NCBI RefSeq assembly: GCF_024160145.1
Contig: NZ_JAMYWQ010000018.1
Coordinates: 1-64,000 of the forward strand
Length of the DNA: 64,000 bases
From: Serratia nevei
GTDB taxonomy: Bacteria; Pseudomonadota; Gammaproteobacteria; Enterobacterales; Enterobacteriaceae
Direction: 5' to 3'
Shown: in pieces, positions 1 through 11,404 of the stretch
Position numbering within the stretch: position 1 is the stretch's first letter
Layout: every line of letters starts with the position of its first letter
Made by a program: the position numbers and the translations under genes
The notes under the pieces: model-generated
Told to the model about the DNA's origin: nothing
Database searches by the model: none
The model's input: the letters and a program-made list of their open reading frames with translations, nothing else

Positions 1-119
1 CTTCACGCTTCCTTCAGACCCCGTCTCGCAACGACGCCCTTGCGCTTCACTAGCCCTTCGCCACCATCAGGCTGGACAGGGGACTTTCACCCCCGAGCTG
101 CTGAGCATGCCCGGCACAC
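1..119 (-). mobile_element. group II intron, 5' end (partial, continues past the left edge)
   Basis: Read on the minus strand, the segment starting at 119 opens with GTGTGCCGGGCATG, the GUGYG 5' end of bacterial group II introns. Downstream it carries CGCAAGGGCGTC (44..33) and TCTGAAGGAAGCG (18..6), which match the domain I region of class C introns such as the Oceanobacillus iheyensis intron as I remember it. The intron starts just after the T-tract of the ihfA terminator, the insertion habit known for class C introns. The domain IV reverse transcriptase and the 3' end lie outside the window, so whether it is intact is unknown. Confidence 0.82.
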
Positions 120-120
120 A

Positions 121-151
121 AAGAAAAAGGCCGCGCAAGCGGCCTTTTTTG
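121..151 (-). terminator. intrinsic terminator of the ihfA operon
   Basis: On the minus strand a GC-rich hairpin (AGGCCGC, TTGC loop, GCGGCCT) is followed by TTTTTCTTT. It lies 13 bases after the ihfA stop codon and directly abuts the group II intron, which probably used this hairpin as its target. Confidence 0.85.
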
Positions 152-163
152 ATGTCACGTCAC

Positions 164-460
164 TCACCCTTTCGGGCTGGCGTTTTCTACCCGGCTTTTC
201 AGCTTCTGCCCCGGACGGAAGGTCACCACGCGGCGCGCCGTAATCGGAATGTCTTCGCCGGTCTTCGGGTTGCGCCCCGGACGTTGGTTCTTGTCACGCA
301 GATCAAAGTTGCCAAAACCCGACAGTTTTACCTGTTCGCCATTCTCAAGGGCCCGACGGACCTCTTCAAAGAACAGTTCCACCAGGTCTTTGGCGTCCCG
401 TTTGCTAAGCCCAAGCTTCTCAAACAGGTGTTCTGACATTTCAGCTTTAGTAAGCGCCAT
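164..460 (-). CDS. ihfA: integration host factor subunit alpha
   Basis: DNA-bending protein of the HU/IHF family that forms a heterodimer with IhfB and acts in recombination, replication and transcription. The 98-residue length is usual for the family. The N-terminal helices ([18 protein letters not shown]) and the beta-arm region with the intercalating-proline context [14 protein letters not shown] are present. It starts 4 bases after the pheT stop codon, as in E. coli, so it is the last gene of the pheST-ihfA transcript. In E. coli it also has its own promoter inside pheT; I did not locate that here. Confidence 0.97.
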   Translation of the reverse strand: MALTKAEMSEHLFEKLGLSKRDAKDLVELFFEEVRRALENGEQVKLSGFGNFDLRDKNQRPGRNPKTGEDIPITARRVVTFRPGQKLKSRVENASPKG

Positions 461-464
461 AGGT

Positions 465-2852
465 TCAATCCCTCAAGGATGCTTGGAATCGCTGTTTTAG
501 AGCCTCTACGCATTTTGCAACGGTAGCGGCTATCTCCTCTTCTTCCAGTGTACGAGCGGTATCCTGCAATACCAGACTGATAGCCAGGCTCTTGTCACCT
601 TCTGCCACGCCCTTGCCACGGTACACGTCAAACAAGTTTACGCCAACTACCTGATTTGCGCCAACTTTCTTACACTCGGCCAAAATATCTTCTGCGGGGA
701 CGTTTTCAGCCACCACAACGGCGATATCACGGCGGTTTGCCGGGAAGCGCGAAATCTCCCGCGCCTGAGGCACGGCGCGGCTCGCAAGCTTGTTCCACTC
801 CAGTTCAAACACCACGGTGCGGCCGTTAAGATCCAGTTTACGCTCAAGTTCCGGGTGAACCACACCGATGAACCCTACGCGTTCGCCGTGCAAATAAATC
901 GCCGCACTTTGCCCTGGATGCAGGGCCGGGTTGGCTTCCGCCCGGAACTGAATTTCGGATAATTTACCGGTCAGCTCGAGAACAGACTCCAGATCCCCTT
1001 TTAAATCATAGAAGTCGACGGGCTTGCGCGCCAGATCCCAATGCTCATCGTGCGTATGGCCGGCGATCGCGCCTGCCAGCATGACGTCCTGACGGATACC
1101 CAGATCTGCCGCACTATCAGGCACAAAGCGCAGGCCGCTTTCGAACAGGCGCAGACGCGTCTGCTGACGGTTCTGGTTATACACCACCGCAGACAGCAAG
1201 CCGGTCCACAGCGACAGGCGCATCGCCGACATTTCGACCGAAATCGGGCTCGGCAGGATCAGCGCTTCTTCATTCGGATGCAGCAACGCCTGCACTTTCG
1301 GATCGACGAAGCTGTAGGTGATCGCTTCCTGGTAGCCGTGATCAACCAGCATGGTCTTCACGCGCTTGAGCGTCAGATCGGCCTCGCGATGCTGGGTCAT
1401 CACCAGATCGGCACGCACCGGCACGTCCGGGATGTTGTCGTAGCCGTAAACGCGCGCCACTTCTTCCACCAGATCTTCTTCGATCTCCATATCGAAACGC
1501 CAGCTCGGCGCGACCGCCTGCCAGCTGGCGCCCTGCTCGGTCACCTGGCAACCCAGGCGGCGCAGAATGTCGCTGACCTGCTCGCTCGGCACTACGTGAC
1601 CGATCAGGCGATCCAGTTTCTCGCGGCGCAGCGTGATAGTGGCACGCTTCGGCAGTTCGTTTTCATCGGTCACGTCGATAACCGGGCCGGCCTGGCCGCC
1701 GCAGATGTCGAGCAGCAGGCGGGTAGCGCGCTCCATCGCTTTATACTGCAGCGCCGGATCGACGCCGCGCTCATAGCGGTGAGAAGCGTCGGTGTGCAGG
1801 CCGTGACGGCGTGCGCGGCCGGTGATCGACAGCGGGCTGAAGAAGGCGCACTCCAGCAGCACGTCCCGGGTTTCCCCGTTGACGCCGGAGTGCTCGCCGC
1901 CGAAGATGCCGCCCATGGCCAACGCTTTCTGATGATCGGCGATCACTAAGGTGTCGGCGTTCAGTTTGGCTTCGTTGCCATCCAGCAGCGTCAGGGTTTC
2001 CCCTTCTTCCGCCATGCGCACCACGATGCCGCCGTCGATGCGGCTCAGATCGAAGGCGTGCATCGGCTGGCCAAGCTCCAGCAGTACATAGTTGGTGACG
2101 TCTACCACGGCATCGATAGAACGGATACCGCAGCGGCGCAGTTTTTCACGCATCCACAGCGGGGTTGGCGCCTTGACGTCGATGCCTTTCACGACGCGGC
2201 CCAGATAGCGTGGGCACGCCTGCGGCGCGTCAACGCGGATCGGCAGCGTGGCGTCGATGGTGGCAGCTACCGGACTCATGTCCGGCTCGGTCAGCGCGAC
2301 CTGGTTCAGTACGCCCACGTCGCGCGCAACGCCGATGATGCCCAGGCAATCGGCGCGGTTCGGCGTGACGCTGATCTCGATGGTGTTGTCGTTCAGTTTC
2401 AGATAGTCGCGGATGTCGGTGCCGATCGGCGCATCCAGCGGCAGCTCAATGATACCGTCATGATCGTCGGAAATGCCCAGCTCGGAGAACGAGCACAGCA
2501 TGCCTTCCGACGGTTCGCCGCGCAGTTTGGCGGCCTTGATTTTGAAATCGCCCGGCAGCACCGCGCCCACGGTGGCGACCGCCACTTTCAGGCCGGTACG
2601 GCAGTTAGGTGCGCCACAGACGATGTCGAGCAGGCGATCGCCGCCTACGTTGACCTTGGTGACGCGCAGTTTGTCGGCGTTCGGGTGTTGGCCGCACTCG
2701 ACCACTTCGCCCACGACGACGCCGTTAAACGCGCCGGCAACCGGATCCACGCCGTCCACTTCCAGACCGGCCATGGTGATTTGATCGGATAATGCTTCGC
2801 TGCTGATGGCCGGGTTTACCCACTCGCGCAACCAGAGTTCACTGAATTTCAT
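465..2852 (-). CDS. pheT: phenylalanine-tRNA ligase beta subunit
   Basis: Larger subunit of the alpha2-beta2 synthetase that charges tRNA(Phe). At 795 residues it has the family length. Order of parts: N-terminal EMAP-like tRNA-binding domain (about 40-150), B3/4 editing domain (about 210-390), B5 domain (about 400-475), catalytic-like core, and a C-terminal ferredoxin-fold anticodon-binding domain (about 700-795). It follows pheS by 14 bases and shares the pheM attenuator. Confidence 0.98.
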   Translation of the reverse strand: MKFSELWLREWVNPAISSEALSDQITMAGLEVDGVDPVAGAFNGVVVGEVVECGQHPNADKLRVTKVNVGGDRLLDIVCGAPNCRTGLKVAVATVGAVLPGDFKIKAAKLRGEPSEGMLCSFSELGISDDHDGIIELPLDAPIGTDIRDYLKLNDNTIEISVTPNRADCLGIIGVARDVGVLNQVALTEPDMSPVAATIDATLPIRVDAPQACPRYLGRVVKGIDVKAPTPLWMREKLRRCGIRSIDAVVDVTNYVLLELGQPMHAFDLSRIDGGIVVRMAEEGETLTLLDGNEAKLNADTLVIADHQKALAMGGIFGGEHSGVNGETRDVLLECAFFSPLSITGRARRHGLHTDASHRYERGVDPALQYKAMERATRLLLDICGGQAGPVIDVTDENELPKRATITLRREKLDRLIGHVVPSEQVSDILRRLGCQVTEQGASWQAVAPSWRFDMEIEEDLVEEVARVYGYDNIPDVPVRADLVMTQHREADLTLKRVKTMLVDHGYQEAITYSFVDPKVQALLHPNEEALILPSPISVEMSAMRLSLWTGLLSAVVYNQNRQQTRLRLFESGLRFVPDSAADLGIRQDVMLAGAIAGHTHDEHWDLARKPVDFYDLKGDLESVLELTGKLSEIQFRAEANPALHPGQSAAIYLHGERVGFIGVVHPELERKLDLNGRTVVFELEWNKLASRAVPQAREISRFPANRRDIAVVVAENVPAEDILAECKKVGANQVVGVNLFDVYRGKGVAEGDKSLAISLVLQDTARTLEEEEIAATVAKCVEALKQRFQASLRD

Positions 2853-2866
2853 GTGATATTCCCGCC

Positions 2867-3880
<1,014 letters not shown>

Positions 3881-4031
3881 CTAAGTAATTGTTATCTATT
3901 ATTCGACCACGCCTTTGTCCGATCTTCAAAGACTTTTCAATACGTTGCCGGCCGGACGGCGCTCCTGCGAGGCACACTCGCTGAATACCTGCCGTTCTCA
4001 CCGCAACGCTTTGCAAGGCGGGACGATGGCC

Positions 4032-4062
4032 AAAAACAAAAAAGCCTCCACGAGGGAGGCTT
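4032..4062 (-). terminator. pheST attenuator terminator
   Basis: On the minus strand AAGCCTCC, a short loop and GGAGGCTT are followed by TTTTGTTTTT, 47 bases after the pheM stop codon. A competing GGAGGC segment lies close to the end of pheM (4098..4104), as expected for an alternative antiterminator pairing. This is the E. coli pheST attenuation layout. Confidence 0.85.
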
Positions 4063-4108
4063 AGGCGCTACTTTTCGTTTCTTTTCTTACGCGCAAAGCC
4101 TCCTGAAG

Positions 4109-4153
4109 TCAGGCGCTAAAGTAAAAAAAGAAACGAAAAATAGCTGCGTGCAT
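4109..4153 (-). CDS. pheM: phenylalanyl-tRNA synthetase operon leader peptide
   Basis: A 14-codon reading frame on the minus strand encodes [14 protein letters not shown]. It carries the Phe run of the E. coli leader peptide ([14 protein letters not shown]). Ribosome stalling on the Phe codons when charged tRNA(Phe) is scarce prevents formation of the downstream terminator and lets pheST be transcribed. It is too short for normal gene-calling cutoffs. Confidence 0.95.
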   Translation of the reverse strand: [14 protein letters not shown]

Positions 4154-4230
4154 GATTGCGGTACCTTGTCGATGATTGCCCACCAGTGATATAGCGGCGG
4201 CCAATAAAAGTCAATATTTGTCGCTGAAAA

Positions 4231-4262
4231 CAAAGATTAAAAGAGGGAGCAAGCTCCCTCTT
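4231..4262 (-). terminator. terminator after rplT
   Basis: Perfect hairpin on the minus strand (AAGAGGGAGC, TT, GCTCCCTCTT) followed by TTAATCTTTG, starting 9 bases after the rplT stop codon. It separates infC-rpmI-rplT from pheM-pheST, with probable read-through. Confidence 0.8.
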
Positions 4263-4270
4263 CTACTGAC

Positions 4271-4645
<375 letters not shown>

Positions 4646-4671
4646 TTATTCTAAATTCAAAAAAAAATGGC

Positions 4672-4893
<222 letters not shown>

Positions 4894-4967
4894 TTAAACA
4901 ACGAATCAGTTGGGCGAATAAAACCCACACAGCGCAAGCGCCGCGCGGGTTCCATTACTTGTAAGCC

Positions 4968-5522
<555 letters not shown>

Positions 5523-7451
5523 TTATTCCTCCAGTTGATGAAGACTACGGCTGCGAATCTCTTTCAGCAGCTTGTCTACGACTTCGTTTACGTCCAGGCT
5601 TCCCAGGTCTTTGCCACGGCGGGTACGAACGGCAACTTTGCCCGCTTCGACCTCTTTGTCGCCGCACACCAACATGTAAGGGACTCGACGTAAAGTATGT
5701 TCGCGAATTTTAAAGCCAATCTTCTCATTTCTCAAGTCCGCTTTGACGCGAATACCTGCATCCTGCAGTTTTTTGGTCAATTGCTGGACGTAATCAGACT
5801 GGCTGTCGGTGATATTCATCACCACCACCTGCACCGGGGCGATCCAGGTCGGGTAGAACCCGGCGTATTCTTCGGTCAGGATACCGATGAAGCGTTCCAT
5901 GGAGCCCAAAATGGCGCGGTGAATCATTACCGGCACGACGCGATCGTTGTTTTCGCCAACGTACGAGGCGCCCAAACGGCCCGGCAAGAAGAAATCGAGC
6001 TGCACGGTACCACATTGCCATGCGCGATCCAAACAATCATGCAGGGTAAATTCAATTTTCGGTCCGTAGAAGGCGCCCTCGCCCGGCTGATATTCAAACG
6101 GAATGCCGTTTTCGGTCAGCGCAGCGGCCAAGTCTTCTTCCGCGCGGGTCCACATATCGTCGGTGCCGATGCGTTTTTCCGGGCGAGTAGACAGCTTGAC
6201 GGCGATCTTGTCGAAGCCGAAAGTGCCGTACACGTCATACACCATGCGGATACATTCGTTCACTTCGGCGCGCACCTGCTCTTCGGTACAGAAGATGTGG
6301 GCGTCATCCTGCGTGAAACCGCGCACGCGCATCAGGCCGTGCAGGGAACCCGAAGGCTCGTTGCGGTGACAGCTGCCGAACTCGCCCATGCGCAGCGGCA
6401 AATCGCGGTACGACTTCAGGCCCTGGTTGAAGATCTGCACGTGACCCGGGCAGTTCATCGGCTTGATGCAGTATTCGCGGTTTTCCGACGCGGTGGTGAA
6501 CATGGCGTCTTTGTAGTTTTCCCAGTGGCCGGTTTTTTCCCACAGCACGCGGTCCATCATGAACGGACCTTTCACTTCCTGGTACTGGTACTCTTTGAGC
6601 TTCATGCGCACGAAGGCTTCCAGCTCGCGGAAGATAGTCCAACCGTCGTTGTGCCAGAACACCATGCCCGGCGCTTCTTCCTGCATGTGATACAGGTCGA
6701 GCTGTTTGCCGATCTTGCGGTGATCGCGCTTGGCCGCTTCTTCCAGGCGCTGCAGGTAGGCGTTCAGCTGCTTCTTGTCTGCCCAGGCGGTACCGTAGAT
6801 ACGCTGCAGCATTTTGTTTTTGCTGTCGCCGCGCCAGTAAGCGCCGGAGGTTTTCTGCAGCTTGAAATGGTGGCAGAAACGCATGTTCGGCACGTGCGGG
6901 CCGCGGCACATGTCGACGTATTCTTCGTGGTGATACAGGCCAGGACGATCGTCATGGCTGATGTTCTCATCCAGGATCGCCACTTTGTAGACTTCGCCGC
7001 GCTCAGCGAAGGTGTCGCGGGCTTCTTGCCAGCTGACCTTCTTCTTGATGACGTCGTAATCCTTATCGGCCAACTCGTGCATCCGCTTTTCCAGCAGATC
7101 CAGGTCTTCCTGCGTCAGGGTGCGCTCGATATCCACGTCATAATAGAAACCGTTGTCGATCACCGGACCGATCGCCATTTTGGTATCCGGCCACAGCTGC
7201 TTGATCGCATGACCCAGCAGGTGCGCGCAGGAGTGGCGCATGATTTCCAGACCGTCTTCATCCTTGATGGTGATGATGGCCAGCTGCGCATCTGATTCGA
7301 TCAGATCGCCGGCATCAACCAGCTCGCCGTTGACGCGGCCGGCAATACAGGCTTTCGCCAGGCCAGGGCCGATATCGCGCGCGACATCCATCGGGGAAAC
7401 GGGGTGGTCGAAATGACGCTGACTACCGTCAGGAAGAGTAATAACAGGCAT
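5523..7451 (-). CDS. thrS: threonine-tRNA ligase
   Basis: Class II synthetase, 642 residues as in E. coli. Order: TGS domain (1-60), editing domain with the [10 protein letters not shown] motif (about 70-80), class II catalytic core with the zinc-site Cys in the [10 protein letters not shown] stretch, and a C-terminal anticodon-binding domain. Start chosen at [11 protein letters not shown]; an in-frame ATG 33 bases upstream is not needed. E. coli ThrS represses its own translation through a tRNA-like leader; 7452-7560 may hold an equivalent, but I could not fold it reliably. Confidence 0.98.
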   Translation of the reverse strand: MPVITLPDGSQRHFDHPVSPMDVARDIGPGLAKACIAGRVNGELVDAGDLIESDAQLAIITIKDEDGLEIMRHSCAHLLGHAIKQLWPDTKMAIGPVIDNGFYYDVDIERTLTQEDLDLLEKRMHELADKDYDVIKKKVSWQEARDTFAERGEVYKVAILDENISHDDRPGLYHHEEYVDMCRGPHVPNMRFCHHFKLQKTSGAYWRGDSKNKMLQRIYGTAWADKKQLNAYLQRLEEAAKRDHRKIGKQLDLYHMQEEAPGMVFWHNDGWTIFRELEAFVRMKLKEYQYQEVKGPFMMDRVLWEKTGHWENYKDAMFTTASENREYCIKPMNCPGHVQIFNQGLKSYRDLPLRMGEFGSCHRNEPSGSLHGLMRVRGFTQDDAHIFCTEEQVRAEVNECIRMVYDVYGTFGFDKIAVKLSTRPEKRIGTDDMWTRAEEDLAAALTENGIPFEYQPGEGAFYGPKIEFTLHDCLDRAWQCGTVQLDFFLPGRLGASYVGENNDRVVPVMIHRAILGSMERFIGILTEEYAGFYPTWIAPVQVVVMNITDSQSDYVQQLTKKLQDAGIRVKADLRNEKIGFKIREHTLRRVPYMLVCGDKEVEAGKVAVRTRRGKDLGSLDVNEVVDKLLKEIRSRSLHQLEE

Positions 7452-7666
7452 TAATAATTCCTTATCTACAGTGGTGACCCACACGACAGATCACATGCAG
7501 TACGAAAATTGGGTTTTGGGTTTGGTCAGCCAGGTTTCAGATCTCGCCCACAATTGCCAGATTGAAACCTCACTGGGTATACAGAATGGAACGCATACCT
7601 TCTCAGCCGCATTCGGCTAAGCGAATAGTATCACTAAAATTGTTCCGGATAAATAAAGCGCCGCCC

Positions 7667-8290
7667 TCACGCTTTCACGTCATCCGGCGCGAAAACGGTT
7701 TTCATGTAGCTCAGGGTGGCCAGCAGGCACAGGCCGTAGCCCAGCAGTTCACAGCCCTCTTCCACCATGTTTTTCACTACCCGGTTATAGCCGTCCAGCA
7801 TCAGCGTTTGCCACAGCGCGCTCATGCCGAACAGGCGTGAAAACACCAGAATGCACAGCAGGCCCGCGCACATCATGCCGTAGCCGGGATGCGTCACGAA
7901 AGCGGCCAGGCCGCGCACCGTCGCCGCGATGTGCCTGCCGGCATGCCACAGGCAGGCCAGGGCGACCGCCAGCGCGAACCACACCCACGCGCCGTGCCAC
8001 AGCGCATCGAAAGCGAAATCCATCTCGCGGATAAGCATGCAGAGAAAGAAGCCGCCAATCAGCATCCAGGCGGAACGGCGTTCAGCCTGTCGCCAGGCCG
8101 CGGCGAAGAAACCGCCGGCGATGGCGAGCAGCAACAGTTCCTGCGCCGCTTCGGTCAGTGAGGTTTCATGCACGAAGTTGTGCAGCCAGTGCACGTCGAT
8201 AAACACCAGGCCGACCAAGGCCGCCAAAAAAGCGGCCGAAAGCGCGAACGCGCCGATTTTCCCCAGTAAAAGTTTCAGTTCGTCTTGCAT
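7667..8290 (-). CDS. predicted inner-membrane protein of unknown function
   Basis: About 207 residues with roughly six hydrophobic segments: near 12-35, 50-68, 75-90, 100-120, 135-160 and 180-195. No enzyme motif is recognised. The start MQDELKLLL is preferred because GAGA lies six bases upstream; an ATG at 8302 adds four residues. It stands alone between thrS and a small exported protein read from the other strand. It could be a DUF-type membrane protein; I do not recognise a named family. Confidence 0.7.
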   Translation of the reverse strand: MQDELKLLLGKIGAFALSAAFLAALVGLVFIDVHWLHNFVHETSLTEAAQELLLLAIAGGFFAAAWRQAERRSAWMLIGGFFLCMLIREMDFAFDALWHGAWVWFALAVALACLWHAGRHIAATVRGLAAFVTHPGYGMMCAGLLCILVFSRLFGMSALWQTLMLDGYNRVVKNMVEEGCELLGYGLCLLATLSYMKTVFAPDDVKA

Positions 8291-8537
8291 AGTCAGTCTC
8301 ATTATCGTTTTGAAGCGCGCCTATGGTAGGCAGCTGAGCCTGCGGCGTGTAGCAATTGGTGCGAAACGTCGGCCTTCACCGGCCAACTGCGGCGAAAAAG
8401 GCCATAAAACACAAAAATATCGCGCACTTTCCGAGCGGCGCCTGATTTGGCATCACTGAACGGCGAAATGTTCGCCCCACTTGGCGATCTCCGCAAGCAG
8501 CCGCTATTCTGAAACCAGTCTGTTCCCACCGAGATCT

Positions 8538-8759
8538 ATGCAGAATATGAACCGGTTACTTGCAGTCCTCGTCGTGGTGTGCGCGGTATTGGCGACGCTG
8601 TATGGGCTGGTACATTTTGGCGCGCGTTCGGTGCCGCGGGCGATTGCGGTCAACGAAGCGCCGCTGGAATGTGAGGATGAAACTGAACCCACCGGCGAGT
8701 GCGGCAGCGAAGACGATGCTCCCGCCGATAACGCGCTGGATGCCCAGGCCGACGGTTAA
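8538..8759 (+). CDS. small single-span membrane or exported protein
   Basis: 73 residues: one N-terminal hydrophobic segment (MNRLLAVLVVVCAVLATLYG) and an acidic tail rich in Glu and Asp with two Cys. The segment may be a membrane anchor or a signal sequence. Starts at 8538 and 8547 (MNRLL) are both possible. Codon use fits the neighbours. Function unknown. Confidence 0.5.
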   Translation: MQNMNRLLAVLVVVCAVLATLYGLVHFGARSVPRAIAVNEAPLECEDETEPTGECGSEDDAPADNALDAQADG

Positions 8760-8860
8760 CCTTCCGAGCTATGCCCATTGCCGCCAGGCACACGGCAGGC
8801 TAGGCTGTTCAGCTCATGAGCCGCCGCCTGGCGGCTTGAACGTTGCACTGGGAGTTTTTT

Positions 8861-9547
8861 ATGACGGGTATTTTGCAGTTATTCCAGGCCATCGGACTGG
8901 GTTTGGTGCTGCTGTTGCCGCTGGCCAACCCGCTGACCACGGTGGCGTTGCTGCTCGGGTTGTCCGGCAATATGACGCGCGAAGAGCGTAATCAGCAGTC
9001 GTTGATGGCCTCGGTTTATGTGTTCTGCATCATGACGGTGGCGTTTTACGCCGGGCAGGTGGTGATGAACACCTTCGGCATTTCGATCCCCGGCCTGCGC
9101 ATCGCCGGCGGCCTGATCGTCGCCTTTATCGGTTTCCGCATGTTGTTCCCGCAGCAGAGCCCCGAAGAGGCACCGGAGGTGGAGAGCAAGTCGCACGAGC
9201 TGCGCCATAAAACGTCGGCCAACATCGCCTTCGTGCCGCTGGCGATGCCCAGCACCGCCGGGCCGGGCACCATCGCGATGATCATCAGCTCGGCGTCGAG
9301 CGTCAAAGCGAACACGCTGGGTTTTGAACCCTGGGTGCTGGCCGTGGCGCCGGTCGCCATCTTCCTGACGGTGGCGGTGATCCTGTGGGGCTGCCTGCTC
9401 AGTTCCGGCGCCATCATGCGCCTGGTGGGAAAAAGCGGCATCGAGGCGATCTCGCGCCTGATGGGCTTCCTGCTGGTGTGCATGGGGGTACAGTTCATCA
9501 TCAACGGCGTGCTGGAGATTATCTCCACCTATACGCCTGCCGCCTGA
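8861..9547 (+). CDS. marC: MarC family inner-membrane protein
   Basis: 228-residue integral membrane protein of the MarC/UPF0056 family with six predicted spans. It keeps long blocks of E. coli MarC, such as [34 protein letters not shown] and [18 protein letters not shown]. Start chosen at 8861 after GGAG. The role is unresolved; an early link to multiple antibiotic resistance in E. coli was later withdrawn. No marRAB operon is next to it here. Confidence 0.85.
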   Translation: MTGILQLFQAIGLGLVLLLPLANPLTTVALLLGLSGNMTREERNQQSLMASVYVFCIMTVAFYAGQVVMNTFGISIPGLRIAGGLIVAFIGFRMLFPQQSPEEAPEVESKSHELRHKTSANIAFVPLAMPSTAGPGTIAMIISSASSVKANTLGFEPWVLAVAPVAIFLTVAVILWGCLLSSGAIMRLVGKSGIEAISRLMGFLLVCMGVQFIINGVLEIISTYTPAA

Positions 9548-9556
9548 TTCCCAAGG

Positions 9557-9579
9557 ACGGGCGCGATGGTCGCGCCCGT
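9557..9579 (+). terminator. hairpin after marC
   Basis: ACGGGCGCGA, TGG, TCGCGCCCGT directly after the marC stop codon, followed by a weak T-rich stretch. Likely transcription terminator. Confidence 0.6.
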
Positions 9580-9584
9580 TGCCG

Positions 9585-9809
9585 TTATTTCCCCGCCGGC
9601 GCCTGCGCGCCCAAAATGCCCTTGCCTTCCGGCACTTCGGTAAAGCGGCTGACGATCTCGCTGTAGGTCTTGGCCGGATCCAGACCCGGGAACTGCGCCG
9701 GGTAGATAAACTTCGCCAAGCTCCTTGGTAACAATTCAACCAGGGAATAGTCATGAGAATGGCTTGCATTATCAAAGGCAGCGCCGTATTGCCCGGCGAT
9801 TAATTGCAA
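9585..9809 (-). pseudogene. C-terminal remnant of a periplasmic iron-complex binding protein
   Basis: About 74 codons resembling only the C-terminal end of FecB/FepB-type substrate-binding proteins: the stretch LLPRSLAKFIYPAQFPGLDP is typical of that tail. The frame has no plausible ATG, lacks the other three quarters of such a protein, and no permease or ATPase gene is adjacent. I read it as the leftover of a deleted siderophore-uptake gene. The family call is from sequence feel and should be tested. Confidence 0.45.
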
Positions 9810-9834
9810 AGGGATGTGTAACGCGGGCTTGAGA

Positions 9835-9856
9835 GGCGCGCCGGAAGCGGCGCGCC
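9835..9856 (-). terminator. hairpin after the amino-acid permease
   Basis: GGCGCGCC, GGAAGC, GGCGCGCC lies 8 bases beyond the permease stop codon on the minus strand. Strong stem, little T-tract. Confidence 0.5.
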
Positions 9857-9863
9857 CTGAGGA

Positions 9864-11147
9864 TCACACCAGGCCGTAGATCAGCGCCGACAGCGCGATC
9901 AGGCCCATCACCAGCACGAAAACGTTGCTCGCCGCGCGGTATTGGCGCATCGCCGGCACCGCACGCACCGCGTACATCGGCAGAATGAACAGGATGGCGG
10001 CAATCAGCGGGCCGCTGATGGTTTCAATGATGTGCAGCGCGCTCGGGTTCCACACCGTCGCCGCCCAGGTGAGCAGAAACAGCGACACCGCCGAGATGCG
10101 GTGCGTCATACGCGAGCTGAGCGGCTTGCCGACCGCGCGCGTGACGCCGTCGATCAGGCTGGTCGCCCCTTCCGTCACCCCCAGCGAGGTGCCGAGATAG
10201 GATTTGGCCATCGCCAGCATCGCCATCACCGGGCCGAGATAGGCGATCAACGGGTTGGAAAACTTGTTGGCCAGCGTGGTCAGCACCGTGATGTTCTGGT
10301 CTTTCGCCTGCTGCATGTCTTCATGGGACAGGCTCAGCACGCAGCTGAACACGAAGAACAGCACGGTGACGCAGATCAGCACATAGCTGTAGCGCATGAT
10401 GCGCGCGCAGCGGCGTTCCGCCTTGTCGCCATACAGGCTCTTCTGGGTCGAGGCGAAGGAAGAGATGATCGGCGCATGGCTGAAGGAGAACACCATCACC
10501 GGCACCGCCAGCCACAGCGAATGCCACAGCCCCGGCGTGTCGAAGCGGGTAGCGGCCAGGCCATTAACGAAGTTGGCGGTATTCCAGCTCGGCATCAAGT
10601 ACAGCGAAATGCCCATCAGAAACACCAACAGCGGGAACACCAGCATGCCCATCGCCGCCACGATGCTGTCTTTGCCACGCAGCAGCACCAGATTGAGCAC
10701 CACCACCACCGCCAGGCTCAGCCAGATGCGCGGCAGCGGCGCCACGTGGAACTGATGGATCAGGAAGCTGTCCAGCGCGTTGGTGATCGAAATGCTGTAC
10801 ACCAGCACGATCGGGAAGAACGCCATCAGATACAGCACCATGATGATTTTGCCGGCCAGCACGCCGAAGTGTTCCACCACCACATCGTGAATATTGCCGT
10901 CGCGGCTGGAGCCGGACAGCACGAAGCGGCTGAGCGCGCGGTGCGGCAAATAGGTCAGCGGGAAAGCGAACAGCGCCATCAACAGCAGCACCAGCGGGCC
11001 GTTCAAACCGGCGTTGATCGGCAAGAACAGCGTGCCTGCGCCCACCGCGGTGGCATAAAGACCGAACATCCAGACGGTGTCGGTTTTGTTCCATTTGGCT
11101 GGCTGAGCGGTCGTCAGCGTGCCTGAATCGGGAGAAATCGTACTCAT
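9864..11147 (-). CDS. amino-acid permease of the serine/threonine (SdaC/TdcC-like) family
   Basis: 427-residue, eleven-span transporter of the hydroxy/aromatic amino acid permease family. The N-terminal segment WMFGLYATAVGAGTLFLPI is the family signature. E. coli relatives are SdaC, TdcC, YhaO (DlsT) and YhjV. The substrate is probably serine, threonine or a related amino acid by proton symport; the exact one cannot be read from the sequence. Start chosen at MSTISPDSG because AAGGTAG lies eight bases upstream; a start at 11177 adds ten residues. Single gene. Confidence 0.8.
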   Translation of the reverse strand: MSTISPDSGTLTTAQPAKWNKTDTVWMFGLYATAVGAGTLFLPINAGLNGPLVLLLMALFAFPLTYLPHRALSRFVLSGSSRDGNIHDVVVEHFGVLAGKIIMVLYLMAFFPIVLVYSISITNALDSFLIHQFHVAPLPRIWLSLAVVVVLNLVLLRGKDSIVAAMGMLVFPLLVFLMGISLYLMPSWNTANFVNGLAATRFDTPGLWHSLWLAVPVMVFSFSHAPIISSFASTQKSLYGDKAERRCARIMRYSYVLICVTVLFFVFSCVLSLSHEDMQQAKDQNITVLTTLANKFSNPLIAYLGPVMAMLAMAKSYLGTSLGVTEGATSLIDGVTRAVGKPLSSRMTHRISAVSLFLLTWAATVWNPSALHIIETISGPLIAAILFILPMYAVRAVPAMRQYRAASNVFVLVMGLIALSALIYGLV

Positions 11148-11373
11148 GAGACAGTCTACCTTAATCTGCGGCGCCAACGATTGCGCCTAACGGGATATCC
11201 TTCTCCGCGAACTTTTTAATAGTAATCAGTGAATTAAAGCGATATTTCATACTTACGCCTGATGAAAGGACGGCAAAGGATAATGAAAAATCCCCTGCGG
11301 GTCTATGTTTTATCGGCCGAACGGACGATTTGCGAACAGGAAATGCTGAAAAAAACGGCATGCACAGAAAAAA

Positions 11374-11400
11374 CTAAGGGCCCCTTGCGGAGCCCTTAAG
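11374..11400 (-). terminator. terminator of the gluconate dehydrogenase operon
   Basis: On the minus strand AAGGGCTCC, GCAA and GGGGCCCTT are followed by AGTTTTTT, five bases after the cytochrome gene. Confidence 0.75.
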
Positions 11401-11404
11401 CGGT

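Noticed and set aside
5697-7295. Long open frame on the plus strand opposite thrS
   Set aside because: Antisense shadow of a certain gene; His/Val/Phe-rich composition, no start signal.
8820-8838. GCCGCC-GCCT-GGCGGC hairpin before marC as a riboswitch
   Set aside because: Short simple stem, no conserved core; at most a weak terminator for the small gene upstream.
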